A stretch of DNA of 64,000 nucleotides from Lineus longissimus (GCF_910592395.1 NC_088319.1:9612001-9676000); one strand, 5' to 3'; positions 49,101-55,539 are shown, counted from the stretch's first letter. The notes: generated by a model not told the origin, from the sequence alone. Translations and numbers: made by a program.

Positions 49101-52100
49101 CTCATCTCTCTCATCATGTTGTCAACACGGTGGAGCAGCCAGGACTGATTCGGCCTGGCTGTGACTTCCTCATCTCTCTCATCATGTTGTCAACACGGTG
49201 GAGCAGCCAGGACTGATTCGGCCTGGCTGTGACTTCCTCATCTGTCTCACCATGTTGACAACTTGGCAGAGCAGCCAAGACTGATTTGGCCTGGCTGTGA
49301 CTGTCTCATCTCTCTCACTATAATTATTGTCAACTACGTTGTAAACATAATGCTCAAAATTAATTCATGAAAAAGGCAGTAGGGCAATATTATTATTAAG
49401 TTGTCAACATGGTGAGAGTGATGAGGAAGTCACAGCCAGGCCAAATCAGTCCTGGCTGCTCCACCGTGTTGACAACATGATGAGAGTGATGAGACAGTCA
49501 CAGCCAGGTCGCATCAGTCTTCGCCGCACTGCCTAGTTATTGATATGGCGAGAGAGATGAGACAGTCACAGCCAGGCCGAATCAGTCCTGGCTGCTCCAC
49601 CGTGTTGACAACATGATGAGAGAGATGAGGAAGTCACAGCCAGGCCGAATCAGTCCTGGCTGCTCCACCGTGTTGACAACATGATGAGAGTGATGAGACA
49701 GTCACAGCTAGGCCGCATCAGTCTTCGCCGCACTGCCTAGTTATTGATATGGCGAGAGAGATCATACAGTCACAGCCAGGCCAAATCAGTCTTGGCTGCT
49801 CTGCCAAGTTGTCGACACGGTGAGAGAGATGAGAATGTCACAGCCAGGCCGCATCAGTCTTCGCCGCACTGCCTAGTTATTGATATGGCGAGAGAGATGA
49901 GACAGTCACAGCCAGGCCAAATCAGTCTTGGCTGCTCTGCCAAGTTGTCTACATGGTGAGAGAGATGAGACAGTCACAGCCAGGCCTCGCCCTCGCTTTC
50001 ATAAGTCGTCCCCCCGACTTAATAAGTCGTCCCCCCCCCCCGAGATAATAAGTCGTCCCCCCGAGATGATAAATCGTCCCCCCGACTTACTAAGTCGTCC
50101 CCCCGACTTACTAAGTCGTCCCCCCGAGATAATAAGTCGTCCCGCCGAGAATTTTTTTTTTCGATGTCCTTTCCCAGCCACCGTACTATGCAGACATTAT
50201 AGTGTAGAAAGATTCTACGGTGTTCATAAAGTTTATTTTATAATGAAATGTTATTTTCTGATGGATTTAAGGTTTTAATAAAATTATTTTGTTTTATATT
50301 TGTGTTGGCATCAGTTGTTGGAAGTTTTGGGAGAGTGATGGGAGTATTGGGAGTGGGAGAGGTATCTGTGTAGTCATTTCTGTGTGTATAATAGGACATG
50401 GTAGTGATTTGCTGGATAGATCTGTTCTTTCCCCAATACTTCCCATGGTGAAGAGCAGGAGGCCAATGGTGTCGCCCAGGAACAGTTAACGTCCTGAGCG
50501 ACACCAGGCGGCCTCGCTTTGAACCAGCCTCTTCTTCTTGGATGATAGAGGGTAGGAAATCTGGAAGAGGGAGTGTCAGGATGTTTTTGAAGAAGAAGCA
50601 GTTGTATGCTGGTGGGGCCGCTGTTTATTGAGCAGGAGGTTGTCCCCCCCCCCCTCCCTCCCTTGGACCTGGGGTGTCCATGGTTCCCTCTCTTCGCTGT
50701 GGATAGATCTGTTCTTTCCCCAATACTTCCCATGGTGAAGAGCAGGAGGCCAATGGTGTCGCCCAGGAACAGTTAATGCTCTCGACGCATCGACTCTTTC
50801 CTCGTGGAACGATGCACTAGTAAGGCGTTTCCAGGAGCTAGGATCATGGTGCTGGTATCGATTTTTCTGACGTCACGCTGATGGCGCTTGATAACCCCGC
50901 AACTGCGACGATAAAAGGAAATGACGCTGCGTCTTAATAGCGGGGTGACGTGAACTCGGATCTCGGCGTGCACTCACGTGGCGGGGAAAGGTCTTTCGCG
51001 CCAGGACTTGCGCGCACTTAAAAAAATGAATAATGCTTTTTTTATTATCTAAAAGCTGAAACAAAATTGGAAAAGCGTCAAACACGTTCAGAAAAATAGT
51101 TAACTGATGAACCATAAGACGAACAAACATGTTGCAATAAAAAGCCGACAATTCCTTTAAAAAGAATTCATAACTATGTCCTAGTCCAGTCATGCGGGGA
51201 TACTCAAAGTGTGAGTTACAGTCCAAGCAAGCTATTTTGCCCGTCACACCTGCTGATCTGACTTGTCTGCTGCTGCTAGATTAAGGGGTAAACTGTCGAT
51301 CAAAGTGGCCTGCATTGCTTTATTTTCAGCAGTATTGCGTAAAACAAGCGTTAAGGTGCATTATTAGTACATGTATATGATGACCAATCTAGCTGAATTC
51401 ATAGAGAGTTGAGATAGTAATTTCTCATTTCAGAAAGGCACTGGTAAATGGACTGCCATCAATGCCCTAGAGTTTGGAGTACCTGCCACTGTCATATGTA
51501 AGTCCATCATAAAGGCTATCTACGAGGCAAAAACACCTCCTGGGAAGAGTTTGAGAAAATAGTGATAAACCGGAGAATGGTTTATACTTGTGATAGATGT
51601 TGTTGTGCACTAGTTCATAGTCTTTCAGGCTGCTGTGATTACAGTCCAGCTTCGTTCATCACCCTGACGCAATGGGCTGCCCAGGGAGTCTAGCTGTGAT
51701 GGGCTGAACATCACTCTTGGGCTTTGCGATTGACACCCTAATTCTAGCAGGATTAGAGATCAACAATCTTGAACCGGATTCGGCAAAAATTGCTTATCGG
51801 GCTTTAATGGGGGTATTTTGTTTTATCAGCTGGTTTCTGCGTCCGCGTCCACACTCTATTCCGCTCAATAACTCAAGAACCGCTCGTCTGGCGGATCATC
51901 CTGACATGTGGTTTTACATTTGTTTTCTGCATTCCACGCAATAACTCGAGAACTGAGTGAGTGACAGACCTGAAACTTCTATGATGCGATGGCCTAGTGT
52001 AGGGGAGGTTCCCTACTGATTTATGACCCGACACGATAAATCCAATTTGGCTGCCAGGCTGCCAATGGGGTCATCCCTATGTTCCCCGGTACCTATATGT

Positions 52101-53155
52101 TCCCCGGTACCTATCTTCCCCAAGAGGAACCTATGTTCCCCGGTACCTATCTTCCCCCATATAGGTACCTATGTTCCCCGGTACCTATCTTCCCCCAAGA
52201 GGTACCTATCTTCCCCCAAGAGGTACCTATCTTCCCCGGTACCTATCTTCCCCCATATAGGTACCTATGTTCCCCGGTACCTATCTTCCCCCAAGAGGTA
52301 CCTATCTTCCCCGGTACCTATGTTCCCCCATATAGTTTTTATGATACAGTGTATGTACCAATTTAAAGCAAAGGCGCGTGCACCTTGGCCTTTAAGTCAC
52401 GAAACAATGAATCTATGCTGAGTAAAAATGTCTTTTAATACAAACAAAAAATACTGAAACTTGGCTTTTTGGGGGATTTCTGGGAATTGCAATTTCCTGG
52501 AATTCAGTGACTTCATTCTGTGAGGTCTTTCCAGGAATTTGTAGAAACAAACCGTATCACAAAAAAACACACTTTTCTTTGCGGACATATGTACCAGGAA
52601 CATGGGTACCTGGGGAACATATGTACCTCTTCGGGGAACATAGGTACCTCTTGGGGGAACATAGGTACCGGGAAACATAGGTATGCTCCCCATCTTTCTT
52701 CTCCACCACACAGTTCTAGAACCAGCTTAGTGACATCAAGAAACATATTTTGTGCCCACGGAGTGCGGACATAACCTACATTGCGATTCGCCTTGCTCGA
52801 TCGCGTTTTCTCTAGTTCATAAATTGGGTATGCTTCAAAAATCCAAAGTCAGGACACCTTTGGTGTGAATGTGACATCCGGACTGATACGGATTTTGGGC
52901 TGGGTCCAGAATCGATAGGGAACCATCCCTCCCCTAGGACAACACTATTCTTCTCACTTTAAGAGTTGATTCGCATTTTTACTTTGGTGTTCTGCTATAT
53001 TCTTTTCCATTTTCACTTCTCCAGCCGAAGCTGTGTTTGCACGTTGCCTTTCGTCATTGAAAGCAGATCGTGTGACGGCCAGCCGTAGTCTCAGGGGACC
53101 GGCAGAGACAAAATACAGGGGAGACAAGACAGCCTTTATTGAGAGCATTAGAAAG
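28089..53155 (+). CDS. PGD: 6-phosphogluconate dehydrogenase, copy 2 (partial, 8 exons visible)
   Basis: Exons 28089-28164, 28551-28730, 29835-29900, 31264-31382, 33140-33341, 33742-33867, 51434-51497 and 53025-53155 join in one frame without a stop. They show the Rossmann NADP-binding motif ([11 protein letters not shown]), the substrate loop [14 protein letters not shown], the catalytic segment [20 protein letters not shown] and [10 protein letters not shown], all hallmarks of cytosolic PGD. About 330 of some 480 residues are covered. The last exons are not found before the Polinton that starts near 54.5 kb; they may lie beyond it. The intron 33868-51433 (about 17.6 kb) is swollen by nested transposons. 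An 86-bp repeat derived from the exon at 31264 fills most of another intron. Confidence 0.9.
28551..28730 (+). CDS. PGD: PGD copy 2 exon: Rossmann domain continued
   Basis: 60 codons, starting [20 protein letters not shown] and ending AFIDKL. Phase 0 at both ends, donor GTAGGT. NRTxxK is the NADP 2'-phosphate-binding stretch of PGDs. Confidence 0.93.
28782..28950 (+). mobile_element. tRNA-derived SINE (plus strand), diverged copy
   Basis: Same family as 26540-26690, in opposite orientation: CTAGTGGTTTTAAACACTGC, a degraded B box, then GAGAACCCAGGATTG and a body ending TGGCTCTTCACA. It lies in the PGD intron 28731-29834. Confidence 0.7.
29090..29675. repeat. Degenerate CCCCTTCCC minisatellite with inverted right part
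   Basis: At 29098-29395, units of 15-17 bp of the type CCCCTTTCCCGTGTCAC vary between copies; at 29573-29675 the complementary form (GGGGCAAAATGGGAAAGG) appears. This gives foldback-like symmetry around a unique centre. All long frames across it (for example 29060-29626) are repeat-derived and not genes. Confidence 0.75.
29835..29900 (+). CDS. PGD: PGD copy 2 exon: [10 protein letters not shown] segment
   Basis: 22 codons, [20 protein letters not shown] then TN. Acceptor TTTTTCAG and donor GTAAGT. The GGN motif contacts nicotinamide and substrate in PGDs. Confidence 0.93.
30545..31248. mobile_element. GGCTCACCG-family repeat, 5'-truncated, abutting a PGD splice acceptor
   Basis: Starts inside the family at the GTCGTC microsatellite, lacks the GGCTCACCG end, and follows two modules to the 3' end TACGGTGAGCACACTGGCCA. 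Its end lies only about 15 bases before the splice acceptor AG (31262-31263) of the next PGD exon, so the intron's 3' part, possibly including its branch site, is transposon-derived. A C run (about 30659-30680) interrupts it. Confidence 0.75.
31264..31382 (+). CDS. PGD: PGD copy 2 exon: substrate-binding [13 protein letters not shown] exon
   Basis: Encodes [10 protein letters not shown], then [20 protein letters not shown], ending GAPEA plus two bases of a Trp codon. Donor GTAAGT at 31383. The Trp codon is completed by the next exon (W-P-H-L-K-P). The SGVSGGxxGA loop binds 6-phosphogluconate. The last 77 bases of this exon plus nine intron bases are the unit of the tandem repeat that follows. 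Here the protein reads ASLLPGG, while repeat units read PSLMPGG, which is the more common form in the family. Confidence 0.92.
31306..32820 (+). repeat. Exon-derived 86-bp minisatellite (about 17 units)
   Basis: Units start at GGATCAGGTGTGAGTGG. Starts at 31306, 31392, 31478, 31564, 31650, 31736, 31822, 31908, 31994, 32080 and 32166 are exactly 86 bp apart; later units at 32259, 32345, 32431, 32517 and 32606 vary by a few bases, and two decayed units follow. Each unit equals the last 77 bases of the PGD exon plus GTAAGTGAT or GTCTGTGAT, so every unit carries coding sequence and a splice-donor-like end. GTAAGT donors survive at 31383, 32597, 32726 and 32812; inner units have GTCTGT. Because 86 is not a multiple of three, the repeated coding pieces fall in different frames. 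Confidence 0.92.
33140..33341 (+). CDS. PGD: PGD copy 2 exon: catalytic lysine exon
   Basis: Encodes (W)[35 protein letters not shown] and [18 protein letters not shown], ending PPEMGK. Acceptor TTGCTTCAG, donor [18 protein letters not shown] contains the Lys and Asn that act in proton transfer and substrate binding in PGD. Confidence 0.94.
33742..33867 (+). CDS. PGD: PGD copy 2 exon: [14 protein letters not shown]
   Basis: 42 codons, from [20 protein letters not shown] to IRDSAGQ. Acceptor ATTTCCAG, donor GTGAGC. This is in the all-helical domain. The next exon is 17.6 kb away. Confidence 0.94.
34300..36960 (-). pseudogene. Non-LTR retrotransposon (LINE) on minus strand, split by a repeat insertion
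   Basis: Reading the minus strand, 36960-36442 gives RT motifs [14 protein letters not shown] and [14 protein letters not shown], then [16 protein letters not shown]. After the inserted repeat (35171-36441) the same protein continues in 35170-34300: [46 protein letters not shown] and a final Cys/His cluster ([19 protein letters not shown]). In-frame stops interrupt it (one after LLYGSEHC, one before YGELG), and there is at least one frameshift after the YADD region. The element lacks its 5' half. Dead copy inside the large PGD intron. Confidence 0.8.
35171..36441. mobile_element. GGCTCACCG...TACGGTGAGC repeat inserted in the LINE
   Basis: Complete family member: starts TTTTTGGCTCACCGCAGGGG, contains about four modules of roughly 300 bp and ends CTACGGTGAGCACAATGGCC followed by CTTGGCCGTTTCATT. 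The split LINE defines its borders well, because the LINE protein reads through when this segment is ignored. It therefore inserted after the LINE. Confidence 0.8.
37000..37589. other. Intron sequence, no gene
   Basis: Holds an inverted copy of the block at 25360-25425 (here 37321-37385); otherwise no recognised feature. Confidence 0.5.
37590..37742 (-). mobile_element. tRNA-derived SINE with a CCTTGGGCATGGCACTTAA body
   Basis: On the minus strand the head reads CAGAGTGGATAGAGCGCCAG, then GGTCGTAGGTTCGATAC (B box), followed by TGTGTCCTTGGGCATGGCAC, TTAACCCTACTTGC and TCTCCACCCAGGA. This tRNA-like head plus conserved central part is typical of SINEs of marine invertebrates. It is a different family from the one at 26540 and 28782. 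Confidence 0.8.
38298..39297. mobile_element. Foldback DNA transposon with 9-bp target duplication (Mutator-like?)
   Basis: Ends GGGTAGTTGTAAAACAAG and the complement CTTGTTTTACAACTACCC; the inverted repeats run about 75 bp and are built of AGAAACACAGAAACGAAAC words. GATTTGACC flanks both sides (38289-38297 and 39298-39306), a 9-bp target duplication as made by Mutator-like elements. No transposase is present. The centre includes a C run near 39048-39066 and another near 38763-38777. The Ngaro-like element starts seven bases beyond the right duplication. Confidence 0.8.
39313..39368 (+). repeat. Split direct repeat A1 (left end of the Ngaro-like element)
   Basis: 56 bp starting CGTCCTGAGCGACACCAGG; identical to 50490-50545 except one T/C difference. 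Confidence 0.8.
40330..40641 (+). pseudogene. Gag-like fragment with CCHC zinc knuckle
   Basis: The frame ending in TAG at 40639-40641 is rich in Gly, Arg and Tyr ([16 protein letters not shown]) and ends with the zinc knuckle [13 protein letters not shown], an RNA-binding motif of retroelement Gag proteins. Upstream, [19 protein letters not shown] continues in another frame, so there is a frameshift near 40470. A candidate intron follows, with acceptor GATTTCAG at 40783-40790 before the RT frame. Confidence 0.65.
40791..43130 (+). pseudogene. Ngaro-like reverse transcriptase and RNase H
   Basis: RT: template-grip region [20 protein letters not shown], motif [11 protein letters not shown] (about 41480-41510) and motif [17 protein letters not shown] 140-bp segment (41511-41650) is tandemly duplicated at 41651-41790 and shifts the frame. 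The expected catalytic Y-x-DD reads QYIYDRF near 41813, so one Asp is lost. Another frameshift lies near 42015. RNase H follows at about 42305-42660 with [28 protein letters not shown] and [11 protein letters not shown] (D-E-D-D set). A connecting region with [10 protein letters not shown] and VNLFAQDIS is typical of this group. The end is frameshifted near 43065. It would have copied the element's RNA; it can no longer do so. Confidence 0.85.
43193..44394 (+). pseudogene. Ngaro-like tyrosine recombinase
   Basis: A 42-base candidate intron (GTAAGT at 43151, acceptor TTTTCCAG ending 43192) separates it from the RT frame. The N-terminal core ([17 protein letters not shown]) is followed by a frameshift near 43445. 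The catalytic domain has the first Arg in [10 protein letters not shown], a second frameshift near 43950-44000, then LHSLRAG (H-x-x-R), MSHVGW and the Tyr nucleophile region ALYYTRAR. In intact elements this enzyme integrates a circular DNA without target duplication. Confidence 0.82.
44395..44870 (+). other. 3' non-coding part of the Ngaro-like element
   Basis: No frame recognised; includes an A run (44826-44844). It continues after the inserted foldback at 50186-50412. Confidence 0.5.
44915..45336 (+). repeat. GACGACTT 21-22-bp array, left arm
   Basis: About twenty units of GACGACTTATTATCTCGGGG or GACGACTTAGTAAGTCGGGG. Each unit is itself nearly palindromic. The array resumes at 48294-48335 after the Harbinger insertion. 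The inverted right-arm counterpart is at 50001-50150. Confidence 0.88.
45940..46555 (+). CDS. Harbinger accessory (Myb-like partner) protein, C-terminal two exons
   Basis: Exon 45940-46115 (acceptor TTCTTGCAG, donor GTAAGC) joins exon 46365-46555 (acceptor TATTTCAG) through a split Asp codon. The product ends in a Lys/Glu-rich coiled coil ([20 protein letters not shown]), then [14 protein letters not shown] and a stop. Autonomous Harbingers encode a second, DNA-binding protein that helps the transposase enter the nucleus and bind ends; position and coiled-coil tail fit that. The N-terminal Myb/trihelix domain was not found, so the assignment rests on context and the 5' part may be lost. Confidence 0.5.
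47051..48133 (-). pseudogene. Harbinger transposase (DDE_Tnp_4 type) with two nonsense codons
   Basis: The full reading frame is about 360 codons from [13 protein letters not shown] to the stop at 47051-47053. The catalytic triad is visible: Asp in [12 protein letters not shown], Asp in [12 protein letters not shown] and Glu in GVRTSVE. Stops interrupt the frame at 47468-47470 (TGA, just before RRHDSGIL) and 47243-47245 (TAG, just after the catalytic Glu), both in the same frame, each explainable by one base change. The enzyme would cut and paste the element by binding its ends; this copy cannot make a full protein. The frame is otherwise well kept, so inactivation is recent. Confidence 0.88.
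48341..49990. repeat. 68-bp satellite in two opposed blocks
   Basis: In 48341-49330 units of about 68 bp read GGCCTGGCTGTGACTTCCTC, then ATCTCTCTCATCATGTTGTC and AACACGGTGGAGCAGCCAGG. From 49390 to 49990 the same units occur as complements. A variant unit contains GCCATATCAATAACTAGGCA. The unique centre is 49330-49380. The blocks form the inner arms of the foldback element. Confidence 0.9.
50413..50489 (+). repeat. Split direct repeat B1
   Basis: 77 bp starting TGGATAGATCTGTTCTTTCC, identical by eye to 50700-50776. Confidence 0.85.
50490..50545 (+). repeat. Split direct repeat A2
   Basis: Copy of A1 (39313-39368); abuts B1 with no gap. Confidence 0.85.
50700..50776 (+). repeat. Split direct repeat B2 (right end of the Ngaro-like element)
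   Basis: Copy of B1. Between A2 and B2 lie 154 unmatched bases, including a C-rich run at 50645-50663. Confidence 0.8.
50777..51433. other. Intron sequence before the next PGD exon
   Basis: No feature recognised apart from the acceptor TCATTTCAG ending at 51433. Confidence 0.5.
51434..51497 (+). CDS. PGD: PGD copy 2 exon: KGTGKWT
   Basis: Encodes [20 protein letters not shown], then I plus one base. Donor GTAAGT. KGTGKWT follows DSAGQ (end of the exon at 33742) in all PGDs, which proves the exons across the 17.6-kb intron belong together. Confidence 0.93.
52070..52690. repeat. GGTACC-rich foldback repeat
   Basis: At 52078-52335, units such as CCCCGGTACCTATCTTCCCC, with variants CCAAGAGGTACC and CCATATAGGTACC, are repeated. 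At 52596-52690 the complement appears (GGGGAACATAGGTACCTCTT). The arms flank a unique centre, so the whole can fold back. It lies in the PGD intron 51498-53024. Frames through it are repeat-derived. Confidence 0.8.
53025..53155 (+). CDS. PGD: PGD copy 2 exon: [12 protein letters not shown]
   Basis: Encodes (S)[26 protein letters not shown] and [11 protein letters not shown]. Acceptor CTTCTCCAG, donor GTATAT. The split Ser codon uses one base from the previous exon. Last PGD exon visible. Confidence 0.93.
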
Positions 53156-54494
53156 GTATATTCAGTTGGATAAAATAGCTTTTTTGGCTTTCCTCAAGAC
53201 TTAGGCCTATGTAACTTATGTGGCGTATGTGGCCTATGTGACTCAATTAGCGCCTATTGTACGTCGTCCGTATCCCTAACCGCTGCACCAATTCTCACCA
53301 AAAATGTTTCTATACAATGTATGTCTCATTCGGAGAGTGTATTCTAAAACAACTTGGTTTAGAATGAACCGCACATTACAGTGTAAATCCACTATGCGCC
53401 AATGAAGCCTCGTTTTGAATTGAGCGGTTATGGTTAAGCAACCATAACCGCTTGGGTTGGTGCAAAATGTGGAAGCATTTCAAAAGCATTTAAGACGCAT
53501 TTAAAACCACTTTATTCGTTATTTAATTAGAGATTTTTAAGAATAGAAATTGATACCTCACTGTCGGTATTGATTGTCTCACCTAAATCGTTCGAGTGGA
53601 GTTAAATTATTAGCCAAAACCTCGGCTACGCCTCAGTTTTGGTGTTCGTTAGCCAACCACTACTTCCTGTTTAGTATCAATCCCTTAAATCAAGTGATGA
53701 ACTGGTGAAATCAGATCATCATCAATTAATGGACAAAAACTTATTATAATATTTTAAAATGAATCAGCTAGATGCATGTCAAAGAAGTCAGAACCTAGTA
53801 TAAAATAACAGGTTTTGGTGAGACAACCAATACTTCCAGTTCGGTATCAATTCCTTAATCACAAATCCTGCAGGTTTTTGTGATTAAGGAATTGTCAAGG
53901 TCATGGAGGCCAAAGTTAAAAAAGTTTACTGTTGGGAGGCCCGTTTCATGGTTCTGTGTTCTGGAGCATTCTAATTTGGCGTGAAAATGTGTCAAGGCAC
54001 CATATTCTGCACATGTATCAGACTTCTAATAAGGTTGCTAGGTGGCTGTCTTTTAAAAAAAGTAAATTTGCAGCATGAACAACAGTAGTAGAATGTTTAC
54101 CGTTAAATTTTTCTCTGGGTATTCCAAATTTCACTTCGGTCTAATAAGACTTCAAACATTGGTGCAATTTTACTAAACCGCAAACTAAATGACCACAAAT
54201 ACTGCAAACCGGGAAATATCTGCGTTTTGTGAAATTGCGTTTTTGCCGTAGTTATAATTTTGAGAACGCTATAACAGTAATTGAGTTAATGTTTGTTGCA
54301 GAGTTTTATTTTGGTGGATTTTGTTCATCGCAAAATACACGAAATTAAAATGCATACGAAAAGTTCCCGGTTTACAGTATTTCCAGGTTCACAGTAGGTT
54401 TTGACTATGACAAATTTTTTTTAGACAATTCCTTTGAGGAAGGGGTTAATCTTTTCCAAGAAGCAAGAGCTTTCGACCACAGTAGTGTAATAAT
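53156..54494. other. PGD intron up to the Polinton
   Basis: Contains a perfect 13-bp hairpin at 53423-53452 (AGCGGTTATGGTT, loop AAGC, AACCATAACCGCT). A small inverted-repeat element lies at about 53540-53893, with related ends AATTGATACCTCACTG and the complement of CAGTTCGGTATCAATT plus a hairpin CCTTAATCACAAA/TTTGTGATTAAGG. No missing PGD exon was found. Confidence 0.55.
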
Positions 54495-54497
54495 GGG

Positions 54498-54600
54498 TAT
54501 TCTAACTCAGAGTCAAATCCCAGTCAAAATCTCCAAGTCAAATCCCAGTCAACACGTTCACAAAAGAGTCTCAGTCAAATCCTAGTCTAAATAGTTTCCA
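54498..54600. repeat. AGTCAAATCC repeats at the element's edge
   Basis: The word AGTCAAATCC(C)AGTC recurs at irregular spacing, five or six times, next to the 9-bp array. May mark the terminal repeat of the Polinton. Confidence 0.5.
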
Positions 54601-54655
54601 GTCATTTCTCAGTCAAGTCACAAAATCGTCCAAATTGACCAAATTGTTCAAATAT

Positions 54656-54828
54656 TACAAAATTATCAAAATTACCAAAATTATCAAAATTATCAAAATT
54701 ATCAAAATTATCAAAATTATCAAAATTATCAAAATTATCAAAATTATCAAAATTATCAAAATTATCAAAATTGACAAAATTTACCAAAATTATCAAAATT
54801 ATCAAAATTATCAAAATTATCAAAACGT
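54656..54828. repeat. (CAAAATTAT)n 9-bp minisatellite
   Basis: About nineteen copies of CAAAATTAT with few changes. The low-complexity frames it creates on both strands are not genes. Confidence 0.9.
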
Positions 54829-54842
54829 TTATTTAACATAAA

Positions 54843-54861
54843 TTATTTTCTTGTAAATAAA
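54843..54861 (+). promoter_or_regulatory. Promoter-like start motif, gene 1
   Basis: TTATTTTCTTGTAAATAAA ends directly at the ATG. The same motif precedes the next two genes (55191, 55522), and its AAATAAATG end precedes all other genes of the element. Probably a virus-type promoter giving a very short or no leader (inference). Confidence 0.6.
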
Positions 54862-55161
54862 ATGAACTTTCCGTCAAACGAAGAACTTGAATCAAGAGTC
54901 ACAGAGTCAACAGATTATCTAAAATTTAAAGATCTTCCAGTGAACACATGGTATAGAATTAACTCATTCAGAAATATAAGTACAAAAATAGGAGAATCAA
55001 CACTGCTTGAACTTGAAGACTCAGAATCTAAAGAGTTGACAGTGTGGGCGACGAGTGTCATCAAACAAAAAATAAATCTTGATCACAATTATATAAGATT
55101 CACAGGAGTCAAGGAAACAAAACAGGGTAAAAAGTTTTATGGATTTAACCTCTTGGAATAA
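54862..55161 (+). CDS. Small Polinton protein, LPVNTWYRI family member 1
   Basis: 99 residues, not assigned to a family with confidence. The product is soluble-looking, with no signal or membrane segment. It shares the segment KDLPVNTWYRI with the next gene (RNLPDNTWYKI) at a similar place, followed in both by beta-strand-like alternation, so the two are probably old duplicates. The segment TKIGESTLLELED, then LTVWAT and a final KKFYGFNLLE, recall small OB-fold single-strand DNA-binding proteins, which would suit a replicating DNA element. That is an inference. The start is supported by the motif TTATTTTCTTGTAAATAAA just before the ATG. The stop lies inside a hairpin (55157-55195). Confidence 0.8.
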   Translation: MNFPSNEELESRVTESTDYLKFKDLPVNTWYRINSFRNISTKIGESTLLELEDSESKELTVWATSVIKQKINLDHNYIRFTGVKETKQGKKFYGFNLLE

Positions 55162-55195
55162 TTTTCTACTAATCCTATATTTAAAGAAAATTATT
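55157..55195. terminator. Inverted repeat at gene border
   Basis: AATAATTTTCT (55157-55167) and AGAAAATTATT (55185-55195) are exact complements. The left arm contains the stop codon of gene 1 and the right arm runs into the start motif of gene 2. Possibly a 3'-end signal. Confidence 0.45.
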
Positions 55196-55208
55196 TTCTT
55201 GTAAATAA
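55191..55208 (+). promoter_or_regulatory. Promoter-like start motif, gene 2
   Basis: TTATTTTCTTGTAAATAA immediately before ATG at 55209; 18 of 18 bases as in gene 1. Confidence 0.6.
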
Positions 55209-55472
55209 ATGGAAGAAGTATATGTCAATTGGAGAAATCTTCCTGATAATACCTGGTATAAAATTGAAAAAATAGATATTCTATTATCAACTGATAAGCA
55301 TGCTTTTTTACTATCTTTAATACCCAGAGATAAAAAAACCTTGTACAGTGTAGTATTACCAAAAGAAATAAAGGAAAATATTTTAGATCTGGGTAATATA
55401 GAACCTCATGATGAAGATGAGGTCTTCATTTACAAAAAAGACAATGATATCTCTCAACATTGGATTTTTTAA
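55209..55472 (+). CDS. Small Polinton protein, LPVNTWYRI family member 2
   Basis: 87 residues. Starts MEEVYVNWRNLPDNTWYKIE; the LPxNTWY[RK]I core is shared with gene 1. The rest is acidic near the C-terminus (PHDEDEVF) and ends QHWIF. No membrane segment. The function is unknown; an OB-fold-like DNA-binding role is only a guess based on the relative upstream. The gene lies 47 bases after gene 1 on the same strand and has its own start motif, so it is likely transcribed separately. Confidence 0.8.
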   Translation: MEEVYVNWRNLPDNTWYKIEKIDILLSTDKHAFLLSLIPRDKKTLYSVVLPKEIKENILDLGNIEPHDEDEVFIYKKDNDISQHWIF

Positions 55473-55521
55473 ATAAAAAAGAACAACTTGATTAATTGAC
55501 AAAACCTATATCTAATACAAA

Positions 55522-55539
55522 TTATTTCCTTGTAAATAA
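55522..55539 (+). promoter_or_regulatory. Promoter-like start motif, gene 3
   Basis: TTATTTCCTTGTAAATAA directly before ATG at 55540; one base differs from the motif of genes 1 and 2. Confidence 0.6.

Larger units (their letters stand above)
44871..50185. mobile_element. 5.3-kb foldback element inserted in the Ngaro-like element
   Basis: Ends TACGGTGGCTGGGAAAGGAC and GTCCTTTCCCAGCCACCGTA are exact complements, flanked by CTATGC on both sides (44865-44870 and 50186-50191), a 6-bp target duplication. Moving inward, both arms contain the same layers in mirror order: an A/T run, a GACGACTTATTATCTCGGGG array, the word GAAAGCGAGGGCGAGGCCTG, and a 68-bp satellite that changes orientation around a centre at about 49330-49380. 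The left arm is interrupted by a Harbinger transposon (45337-48290). No transposase of its own was found. Confidence 0.82.
39313..50776 (+). mobile_element. Ngaro/DIRS-like tyrosine-recombinase retrotransposon with nested insertion
   Basis: Order: gag-like zinc knuckle, RT, RNase H, tyrosine recombinase, bounded by split direct repeats A1 (39313-39368) ... B1 (50413-50489), A2 (50490-50545), B2 (50700-50776). B1 and A2 abut exactly, as in the circle-junction arrangement of Ngaro/PAT elements. Removing the foldback insertion at 44871-50185 leaves about 6.1 kb, a normal size for the group. All genes are broken (frameshifts, a 140-bp duplication and a changed RT catalytic residue), so this copy is dead. 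No methyltransferase domain was seen, which favours Ngaro over true DIRS1. It lies in sense orientation in the PGD intron. Confidence 0.82.

Noticed and set aside
48341-49990. CRISPR-like regular repeats
   Set aside because: Units of 68 bp are contiguous, without unique spacers, and switch orientation; this is a satellite in a eukaryotic foldback element.
52023-52421. Pro/Tyr-rich frames around 52.1-52.4 kb
   Set aside because: Translations of GGTACC repeat units.
54602-54841. Long frames on both strands made of Asp-Asn-Phe or Ile-Lys repeats
   Set aside because: They are translations of the (CAAAATTAT)n minisatellite.
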